Assembly: GCA_963169045.1 (NCBI GenBank)
Contig: CAUJDF010000074.1
Span: 1 to 64,000, forward strand
DNA length: 64,000 nucleotides
From: Myxococcota bacterium
GTDB taxonomy: Bacteria > Myxococcota_A > Bradymonadia > UBA7976 > UBA1532
Direction of reading: 5' to 3'
Positions 44,451 to 51,394 of this stretch are shown here, in pieces; positions within the stretch are counted from its first letter, which is position 1; each line of letters begins with the position of its first letter. Both the position numbers and the translations under genes were made by a program. A model generated the notes under the pieces. That model searched no databases and was not told the DNA's origin. It saw only the letters and a list, made by a program, of their open reading frames with translations.

Positions 44451-46960
44451 CGGAGCGGGATGCAGGCGGGCAGCGGCGTGTACACGCGCAGGCCGCCCGC
44501 GGGGTCGGGCGTGGTGATGACGATGTCGCGGAGGTCGTCTCCGCGGTGCAGGGCCCACAGCGTGCCCTCGGCCTCGACCGTGAACGCGGGCTCGAACGTC
44601 CAGACGGCCACCCGGTCGACCTGGTAGCCGGCGGGCGAGCCGCCGATGTGGCGCGTGCCGAACGTCCAGAAGACGAGGCGGTCGCCCTCGCGGCGGGCGG
44701 AGTAGACGCGGCCGGTGCCCGGCGCGTAGTCGATGCGATCGGGGTACGGACCGGTCACGACGTCGCGCCACGCGAAGTCGGAGACGCCGGGCATCCAGAC
44801 GCGCGGGCGGCGGCCGGCGGGCGCCTGGTAGGTCAGCCCCCATCGGGCCGGCGCGGCGGCGGTCGGCGCGCGCGCCCAGAGCGGCTGCGCCCAGTCCTCA
44901 CCCGGGATGCGCGCGAGCTCGTCGGGGACGAGCTCTTCGGTGATGCGGCCCTCCGGCGGCACGCGCAGCAGCCGGAGCACGTACTCGTCGCCGAACTGCC
45001 CACGGAAGCCGAGGAGCACCAGCCGCGCCAACGACGGCACGTTCGTGAACATCGTCGTCACCCAGGCGGCGCCGACCTCGGGCATCAGCTCTCGGTCCTC
45101 GACGTCGGGCACGTCGGCCCAGGGCGACAGGCGCAGGATGCGATCGCGGCAGACCACGACGACGCGATCGGTGGCGTCGCCCGGCCCCACCCGGTCGACG
45201 GACAGCGCGTCGGAGCACGGCAGGATGCGCGTCTCCTTGAGCGGGTCGTGGGGCTCGTCGGGATAGGACCAGCGCGCCTCGAGGTCGACGACGCCGCGGG
45301 TGAGCAGCAGCGTGGCCCGGCCCACCGCGACGAGGGCCACGCCGCGCCCGGCGGCGACGTCGAGCAGCGGGTAGACCTCGTCGACGCCGTGAACGAGCGA
45401 GAACGCCTTCCAGCGTCCGGCCTCGTCGCGCACGGCGAAGCGGACGGCGTCGCGGTCCGTGTCGGCGACGAGCAGCTCGGTGGCCCGGCCGGCGTAGTCG
45501 GCGATCCGCCGCGGGCGGGGGGCCGACACGCAGCACACGCCCTCGTCGATCAGCCCGTCGTAGTCGTTCTCGTCGGGCTCGGCGTCGCAGTCGTCGTCGC
45601 GGAAGTTGCACGTCTCCGGCCGCGGGGTGCATCGCCGCAGGCGCTCGTCGCCGAAGCTGAAAGGGAAGGTGCCGCCGGGCGGGAACCCCTGCATGGCCTG
45701 CGGGGCGAGGGCCGGATCGTCGGGCGTGCCGAAGCGGAGCAGGTGCGCGATCTCGCCGCGCGGCACCACCGCCCGCGCGTCGGGGAACGGCCAGCCCTGC
45801 TCGTGCACGTCGGGCGGTTTCGCGCGCCAGACCATCTCGGCGCCGACGACCGCGAGGTAGTTGCGGTTGACGCGCTCGCCCTCGTTGCCGGCGACGACGA
45901 CCGGAACCCCTCGATTTGTCGAGGGAAAACGCTGCGGCCCCACCGGACTCGGCAGCCCGAGCAGGAACGGCGGCTGCGGCGAGTTGCCGAAGACCGGCGA
46001 GACGCGCACGACGTCGTTCTCCCGCTCGTCGACATGGAGCACGTAGGCGTTGCGCTCGCCGGCGACGAGGCGGCCCTCGGCGAAGAAGCACGGCACGAAG
46101 CCCAGCGGCTGCCCGTCGTCGCCGATCTGAATGCAGTAGCCGTCGCCGCCGCCGCGCAGCAGGGCGCTCCCGACGAGCGCCGCGACGTCGTCGGGCGAGC
46201 GGATGGGCCCGGGGACGACGATGGGCGCGCTCGCCGTCCAGGCGTCGCGCACGCGCTCCACGAGCTGCCAGGCGAGGTCGGTGGCGCCCCCCGGGCCCGG
46301 CACGCGGCCGACGACGACGAGGCGCCGGCCGATGGTCGTCAGGAGCGGCGCGCCGCGCACCTCGAGCGCCGGGACGGGCTCCTCGGGTCGGTCGGCGCGC
46401 ACGAGGCGGATGGGCGCGTCGTCGGCGGGCGCCCAGGCGATGAAGGGGACGTCGCCCAGCACGGCGCCGAACACGCCGACGGGCGGCGCCTCGAGCGCGG
46501 CCAGCTCGCGTGGCGGCCCCGTCCACGCGGCGTCCGGTCCGAGGGTGCGCAGCAGGAGGCGGTCGGCCGTCGGCCAGGCCACGTGCGCGACGTCGGCGAG
46601 CGTCGCGAGCCCCACCTGTTGGAAGTCGGGCACGGGCGGCGGCAGCGCGGCGTCCGGCGTGGCGTCGGGGGCGGCGTCCGGCGCGGCGGCGTCCGGCGCG
46701 GCGTCCATGGCGGCGTCAGGCGGCGCGGCGTCAGGCGGCGCGGCGTCGGGCGGCGCGGCGTCGGGCGGCGCGGCGTCGGGCGGCGCGGCGTCGGGCGGCG
46801 CGGCGTCGGGGGGCCGCGCATCCGGCCGGGCGGCGTCGGCGGGCGCGGCGTCCGGCAGCGGCGGCGCGGCGTCGGGCGGCGCGCGGCGCGGTCCGGCGTC
46901 GTTGCAGCCCACGACGAGGAGAGCGGCGAGCAGCAACGGGCGCAGGCGCGGGTTCTTCAC
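44444..46960 (-). CDS. Large PDAAP-linker lipoprotein, paralogue A
   Basis: 838 residues from GTG 46960. A signal with lipobox VVGC (residues 16-19) is followed by a PPDAA linker repeated many times (residues about 30-110). The body is beta-rich, perhaps a propeller. A short Cys/Asp segment near residue 475 (CNFRDDDCDAEPDENDYDG) resembles calcium-binding loops of other myxobacterial surface proteins. It is a clear paralogue of the 51395-53992 protein: both have RGAP-L...RRLxVVGR, W-P-F/Y-PDAR, TC...DxDCD...GVCC, TELLVAD and FWT blocks. It is the last gene of the six-gene string. Outer-membrane surface exposure is expected; the function is unknown. Confidence 0.72.
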   Translation of the reverse strand: MKNPRLRPLLLAALLVVGCNDAGPRRAPPDAAPPLPDAAPADAARPDARPPDAAPPDAAPPDAAPPDAAPPDAAPPDAAPPDAAMDAAPDAAAPDAAPDATPDAALPPPVPDFQQVGLATLADVAHVAWPTADRLLLRTLGPDAAWTGPPRELAALEAPPVGVFGAVLGDVPFIAWAPADDAPIRLVRADRPEEPVPALEVRGAPLLTTIGRRLVVVGRVPGPGGATDLAWQLVERVRDAWTASAPIVVPGPIRSPDDVAALVGSALLRGGGDGYCIQIGDDGQPLGFVPCFFAEGRLVAGERNAYVLHVDERENDVVRVSPVFGNSPQPPFLLGLPSPVGPQRFPSTNRGVPVVVAGNEGERVNRNYLAVVGAEMVWRAKPPDVHEQGWPFPDARAVVPRGEIAHLLRFGTPDDPALAPQAMQGFPPGGTFPFSFGDERLRRCTPRPETCNFRDDDCDAEPDENDYDGLIDEGVCCVSAPRPRRIADYAGRATELLVADTDRDAVRFAVRDEAGRWKAFSLVHGVDEVYPLLDVAAGRGVALVAVGRATLLLTRGVVDLEARWSYPDEPHDPLKETRILPCSDALSVDRVGPGDATDRVVVVCRDRILRLSPWADVPDVEDRELMPEVGAAWVTTMFTNVPSLARLVLLGFRGQFGDEYVLRLLRVPPEGRITEELVPDELARIPGEDWAQPLWARAPTAAAPARWGLTYQAPAGRRPRVWMPGVSDFAWRDVVTGPYPDRIDYAPGTGRVYSARREGDRLVFWTFGTRHIGGSPAGYQVDRVAVWTFEPAFTVEAEGTLWALHRGDDLRDIVITTPDPAGGLRVYTPLPACIPLRY
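46711..46810 (+). repeat. 15-bp tandem repeat encoding PPDAA linker
   Basis: Units of cggcgtcrggcggcg repeat about 6.7 times. On the minus strand they encode P-P-D-A-A and keep frame, so the linker length of the lipoprotein can change by slippage. Related degenerate copies extend to about 46870. Confidence 0.85.
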
Positions 46961-47001
46961 GGGACGCGATGGTAACAGCGCGCGCGGAGGCGGGCCAAAC
47001 C

Positions 47002-47967
47002 TCAGCCGGCCGGCGCGACGACCCCCCCGCGCCGCAGCCGCAGCCACCCGGGCACCGCGAAGACGGCGGCCCACGCGAGCGTGAGGAGCTGGCTGCCGAC
47101 GGCGGTCACCACTGCGTCCTCGAGCGGCATGCCCGCCCAGACCATGCCCGCCACCCAGCCGGTCTCGTGGGTGCCGAGGCTGCCGACGCTCGCCACCGGC
47201 AGCGAGCCGGCCGCGCTGGCGAGGGTGGCGCCGAGCACGACGCGCGTCGGCTCGAGCTCGACGCCGAAGGCGCGCACGAGCAGGTAGTAGAGGACGTACT
47301 GCCCGCTGAGGACGAGCAACGTGCCGCCCGCGAGCGCGAGGCGGCGCCGGCGATCGAGGCGCTCGGCGCCGGTGGCGGCGCGCTCGAGCGACGCGAGACC
47401 GCCGCGCACCGGACCGACGCGGTCGACGCGCAGCAGCCGCGCCACGGCGCCGCCGAAGCGCACCAGCCGCACGAGCCAGTGGCGGAAGAGGGCGAGCGCC
47501 AGCGTCAGGCCGCCCACCGCCAGCGCCAGGTGGGCCGCCGCGCCCGTCCCGAAGAGGACCAGCGCCGCCGCGAGCGCCACGACGAGCATCATCCACAGTT
47601 CGAACAGCCGCACGAGCAAGAGCGCCAGCAGCGCCCGCGCCGCGGACTCGCCCGCGTGCCGCGCGAGCAGGTAGGGCAACGAGAGCTCACCAAGCCGGAA
47701 CGGCGTGATTCGATTGAGGAAATTCTGCACGGAGACCGCCGCCGTCGTCACGGCGAAGGGGGCGCGGTCCGCCAGGAGCGTGAAGCGCAGGCCGCGGGCG
47801 AGCAGCACCGCGAGCGAGGCCACGAAGGATGCGGCGACGAAGACGGGCTCGACGCGCGCGAGGCGCCGGGCCACGTCGCCGGCGTCGATGAGCGCGAAGA
47901 GGGCGAACAGCAGACCGCCGGAGACGACGAGCGCGGCGAGCGCCCGGACGAGCCGCGCGCGGCTCAC
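47002..47967 (-). CDS. YbhN/UPF0104-type flippase-like membrane protein
   Basis: 321 residues, with about eight membrane helices (VRALAALVVSGGLLFALFAL, FVAASFVASLAVLLARGLRF, ALLALLLVRLFELWMMLVV and more). NFLNRITPFRLGELSLPYLLARHAG matches the conserved block of lysylphosphatidylglycerol-synthase-like (UPF0104) membrane proteins. Some relatives move isoprenoid-linked glycans or lipids. The start overlaps the GT2 gene by four bases, so this protein may flip the lipid-linked sugar made by it. The exact substrate is inferred. Confidence 0.82.
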   Translation of the reverse strand: MSRARLVRALAALVVSGGLLFALFALIDAGDVARRLARVEPVFVAASFVASLAVLLARGLRFTLLADRAPFAVTTAAVSVQNFLNRITPFRLGELSLPYLLARHAGESAARALLALLLVRLFELWMMLVVALAAALVLFGTGAAAHLALAVGGLTLALALFRHWLVRLVRFGGAVARLLRVDRVGPVRGGLASLERAATGAERLDRRRRLALAGGTLLVLSGQYVLYYLLVRAFGVELEPTRVVLGATLASAAGSLPVASVGSLGTHETGWVAGMVWAGMPLEDAVVTAVGSQLLTLAWAAVFAVPGWLRLRRGGVVAPAG

Positions 47968-48947
47968 GCCCCGGTGGAGCGCCGCGCGCCCTGCGGCCGG
48001 AAGCCGTCGCCCTGCAGTCGCGTGCGCACGTGGTACGGCGGCTTGCCCTGCGCCTCGTGGTACGTGCGCGCCAGCATCTCGGCCACGAGCCCGAGCGAGA
48101 GCAGCTGGATGCCGACGACGATGAGCAGCACGCCGAGCAGCAGCAGCGGCCGGTCGGCGATGGCCTTGCCGTAGACCAGCTTCTCGAACGTCAGCCAGGC
48201 GCAGGCCAGGAAGCCGAACAGGCCGGAGACGAGGCCGCCGAGCCCGAACACCTGCATCGGCTTGACCTGGTACGTCTGCAGGAAGCGGATCGTGACGAGG
48301 TCGAGCAGCACGCGGATGGTGCGGCCGATGCCGTACTTCGAGGTGCCGAACCGCCGGGCCCGATGGTTGACGCGCATCTCGCAGAGCGAGACGCCCGCCC
48401 AGCTCGCGATGGCGGGGATGAAGCGGTGGAGCTCGCCATACAGCCGCAGCGACTTCGCCACCTCGCGGGTCATGGCCTTGAGCGTGCAGCCGTAGTCGTG
48501 CAGGTGCACGCCCGTGACGCGGCTGATCAGCTTGTTGGCGAGGATGGAGGGCAGGCGCCGGTTGACGAAGGCGTCCTTGCGGTCGGCGCGCCAGCCGGCG
48601 ACGAGGTCGTAGCCCTCGTGCAGCTTCGCGAGCATGGCGGGGATGTCGCGCGGATCGTTCTGCAGGTCGGCGTCCATCAGGACGACCGCCTCGCCGCGCG
48701 CCGCGTCGATGCCCGCCTGCATCGCCGCCGTCTGCCCGAAGTTCCGGCGCAGCCGGACGACGCTCAGCGCGGCGTCCTTCGCCGCCATCTCCTGCAGCAC
48801 GGCGAAGCTGCGGTCCTTCGAGCCATCGTCGACGCAGACCACCTCGAAGCAGAGCCCCTCGCCGTCGAGCGCCTCGTGGATCTCACGGAGCAGCGCCGGG
48901 AGGCTCTCCTCCTCGTTGTAGACGGGAATGACGATCGACAGGTCCAC
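47964..48947 (-). CDS. GT2 polyprenyl-phosphate glycosyltransferase
   Basis: 327 residues from GTG 48947. The GT-A signature is SIVIPVYNEEESLPALL, VVCVDDGSKDRS and VLMDADLQNDP (metal-binding D-x-D); it continues with DYGCTLKAMTREV and HRARRFGTSKYGIGRTIR, typical of GtrB/ArnC-type enzymes. Two membrane helices (about 235-260 and 270-295) anchor the C-terminus. It charges undecaprenyl phosphate with a sugar. It is followed by the flippase-like gene and preceded by the MBOAT gene, all on the minus strand. Confidence 0.92.
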   Translation of the reverse strand: MDLSIVIPVYNEEESLPALLREIHEALDGEGLCFEVVCVDDGSKDRSFAVLQEMAAKDAALSVVRLRRNFGQTAAMQAGIDAARGEAVVLMDADLQNDPRDIPAMLAKLHEGYDLVAGWRADRKDAFVNRRLPSILANKLISRVTGVHLHDYGCTLKAMTREVAKSLRLYGELHRFIPAIASWAGVSLCEMRVNHRARRFGTSKYGIGRTIRVLLDLVTIRFLQTYQVKPMQVFGLGGLVSGLFGFLACAWLTFEKLVYGKAIADRPLLLLGVLLIVVGIQLLSLGLVAEMLARTYHEAQGKPPYHVRTRLQGDGFRPQGARRSTGA

Positions 48948-48973
48948 GGGCGCGCACCTTAGCGCACGGGGTT

Positions 48974-50434
48974 TCAGAACTGGAAATAGATGAACGGCGG
49001 CGGCTGCTCCGGCGCGAACAGGATGCCGGCGTAGGTCAGGGCGACGAGCGTCGCGAAGCGCAGCGGGGCGGGGGCGCGCCAGAGGCGGGTCGCGAGCTCG
49101 TTCGTGCCGGCGCGCCACACCATCTGTAGCAACACCACGCCGGCGACGACGGCGAACGTGAAGGCCAGGTAGCGGCCCTCGCCGGACGCGGCGACCTCCG
49201 TCAGCCAGCCGGAGACGTTCCACTGGGTGAAGTCGACCATCTTCTGCAGGATGACGCCGCAGTCGTGCATGTTCTCGGCCCGAAACAGCGCCCAACCAAA
49301 GCAGACCAAGTGGAAGAACGCGAGCCGGCGTAGGAACACGACCACCGGTCGTGTGATACGCGGCGCTTCGAGGCGCTCTCGGACACCGTCGAGCCAGCGC
49401 GGGCGGAACAGCACGAGCAGCAGACCCTGGTAGAAGCCCCAGAGGACGAAGTTCCAGGCGGCGCCGTGCCACAGGCCGCCGAGCAGCATCGTCAACATGA
49501 GGTTGCGCTGGATGAACCAAGTCCCGCCGCGGTTGCCGCCGAGCGGGATGTAGAGGTAGTCGCGCAGCCACGTCGACAACGAGATGTGCCAGCGCCGCCA
49601 GAAGTCGGAGGGCCCGTCGGCCCCGTAGGGCGCCTTGAAGTTCTGCATCAGCTCGATGCCGAACAGGCGCGACACGCCGATGGCGATGTCGGAGTAGCCG
49701 GAGAAATCGCAGTAGATCTGCACGGCGAAGGCGTAGGTGGCGAGCCACACCGCCGGCGCGTAGGCCGTGTCGGGGTCGCTGTAGACCATGTCGACGAGCG
49801 GCGCGATGTTGTCGGCGATCACGACCTTCTTGAAGACGCCGAGCGCGATGATGGCGAAGCCGGACCAGTCGACCGGCAGCTTCTCGCGGCCGAGGCGCAC
49901 CATCTGCGGCAGCAGGTGCGTCGCGCGCTCGATCGGGCCCGCCACGAGCTGCGGGAAGAACGCGACGTACAGCGCGAAGTCGAGCAGCGAGTGGCTCGCC
50001 TTCATCTGGCGCCGGTACACGTCGAGCGCGTAGCTCAACGTCTGGAACGTGTAGAAGGAGATGCCGACCGGCAGCACGATCTGCAGGACGTGCACGTCGG
50101 CGTGGAAGCCCATCCGCTCGATCAGCGTGACGGCGGAGTCGATGAAGAAGTTGAAATACTTGAAGAATCCGAGCGCGCCGAGGTTGCCGATCAGGCTGAT
50201 GGTGATCAGGCGCTTGCGCTTCGTCGGGTCGTCGGTGCGCTCGAGCGCGCGGCCGACGTAGTAGTCGAGGAACGTCGAGCCGACGAGCAGCGTGAGGAAC
50301 TTCCAGCTCCAGCAGCCGTAGAAGTAGTAGCTGGCGCCGAGCAGCAGCCACTGGCGCGCGCGTCCCCTCAGTGCGGCCCACGCCGCGAAGAAGAGCAGCG
50401 CGAAGAGGACGAACTCGGGCGTCGTGAAGATCAC
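48974..50434 (-). CDS. MBOAT-family membrane O-acyltransferase (AlgI/DltB-like)
   Basis: 486 residues with many membrane helices. MBOAT motifs are PVGISFYTFQTLSYALDVYR, FPQLVAGPIERATHLLPQM, FWRRWHISLSTWLRDYLYIPLGG and LLGGLWHGAAWNF, the last with the catalytic His. It moves acyl groups across or at the inner membrane onto a polysaccharide or teichoic-type partner. The following gene encodes a matching SGNH protein that overlaps by four bases, the classical AlgI/AlgJ or PatA/PatB pairing. The acceptor glycan is not identified. Confidence 0.94.
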   Translation of the reverse strand: MIFTTPEFVLFALLFFAAWAALRGRARQWLLLGASYYFYGCWSWKFLTLLVGSTFLDYYVGRALERTDDPTKRKRLITISLIGNLGALGFFKYFNFFIDSAVTLIERMGFHADVHVLQIVLPVGISFYTFQTLSYALDVYRRQMKASHSLLDFALYVAFFPQLVAGPIERATHLLPQMVRLGREKLPVDWSGFAIIALGVFKKVVIADNIAPLVDMVYSDPDTAYAPAVWLATYAFAVQIYCDFSGYSDIAIGVSRLFGIELMQNFKAPYGADGPSDFWRRWHISLSTWLRDYLYIPLGGNRGGTWFIQRNLMLTMLLGGLWHGAAWNFVLWGFYQGLLLVLFRPRWLDGVRERLEAPRITRPVVVFLRRLAFFHLVCFGWALFRAENMHDCGVILQKMVDFTQWNVSGWLTEVAASGEGRYLAFTFAVVAGVVLLQMVWRAGTNELATRLWRAPAPLRFATLVALTYAGILFAPEQPPPFIYFQF

Positions 50435-51387
50435 TGGCGCACCACAGGCTCGGCCTCGCGCATGCGCTTCGCGAAGAGCGCGCGCTGGATGCGGATGCCC
50501 TCGGGGCTCAGGTGGAAGCCGTCGCGGAAGTGTTTCTTCGCGTGCGCACCGTCACGGCTAAGGTCCACGATCTTCAGATACGGTCGCGACTCGACGAGCG
50601 ACTGATGCAATGCGCGGTGGCGCGCCCACGCTTCGGCCCGCGCCGGATCGTCCAGGGTCACGTCCGGTAGCACCAGCAGGTACACCTCGTCGGCGAGCCG
50701 GCCCAGATCATCCATGATCGCTTCGCTCAGCGCCTTCTTGTAGGCGATGGCATCGGGCTCGTAGCTGCACGTAGGCGGTGGCTTCGGTGGCGGCGCCTGT
50801 CGCCGGACCCAGCGGTGCTTCTGCGAGCCGTTGCGCTTTCCGAAGAGCTTCTGGCCCAGCGCATCCTGGATCGCCTGCGTGTCGGCGTACGCGCCCGAGA
50901 GCTCGTTGCCGATGAAGCGCATCATGTTGCGAAGCGGCTGCGCCGTGTGCAGGTACATCGAGAACAGGTGAGGGATGTCGGACTTCGGCAGCATCATGTG
51001 CTGCTGCAGTACACGCTTCGAGTTGTCGAACTCGCAGAGCTGGAAGAGGTTCGTGCCGAAGACCGCCGTCTTGAAATGGCGGCCCTCGGCGAGCAGGCGG
51101 CGAACCTCGGCGTAGGTGCAGTCCTGGTGGCAGCCGTTGATGTGCGCGTCGAGCACACGAGTGGCCGGTACGCCCATGACGCGGCCCAGCTCGGCCGGCG
51201 GCAACCAGTCGGCCGACGTCGACGAGCCGAGGAGGACCACGTCGAACTCGCTGCTCGCGTTCCAGCGCTTCTGCGAGTTGATCACCGAGTTGCGCTCCCA
51301 GCCCGCGGTGCGGTGCTTGCTGAGCGCGTCGTCGAGGAACCAGAGCGCCGCGAGGGTGGGCGCGATGTAGAGGAGGTGTCGGATCAA
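50431..51387 (-). CDS. SGNH-type O-acetyl transfer partner, TTG start
   Basis: 318 residues. No ATG or GTG fits; the frame begins best at TTG 51387, seven bases after the stop of the upstream lipoprotein gene, giving MIRHLLYIAPTLAALWFL as a signal anchor. The SGNH fold shows VVLLGSSTSADWLPP (nucleophile Ser in G-S-S-x-S) and DGFHLSPEGIRI (catalytic D-x-x-H). In MBOAT systems such proteins (AlgJ/AlgX/DltD/PatB) transfer the acetyl group to the polysaccharide in the periplasm. The stop overlaps the MBOAT start, so the pair works together. Alternative starts at 51387 upstream codons are poor. Confidence 0.78.
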   Translation of the reverse strand: MIRHLLYIAPTLAALWFLDDALSKHRTAGWERNSVINSQKRWNASSEFDVVLLGSSTSADWLPPAELGRVMGVPATRVLDAHINGCHQDCTYAEVRRLLAEGRHFKTAVFGTNLFQLCEFDNSKRVLQQHMMLPKSDIPHLFSMYLHTAQPLRNMMRFIGNELSGAYADTQAIQDALGQKLFGKRNGSQKHRWVRRQAPPPKPPPTCSYEPDAIAYKKALSEAIMDDLGRLADEVYLLVLPDVTLDDPARAEAWARHRALHQSLVESRPYLKIVDLSRDGAHAKKHFRDGFHLSPEGIRIQRALFAKRMREAEPVVRQ

Positions 51388-51394
51388 CGTGTCT

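Noticed and set aside
46711-46810. Possible CRISPR-like or minisatellite array
   Set aside because: 15-bp units without spacers encode a protein linker in frame.
43859-46975. 1038-residue plus-strand frame over the PilZ gene and lipoprotein A
   Set aside because: Shadow frame of low complexity, starts inside the PilZ gene and has no domains.
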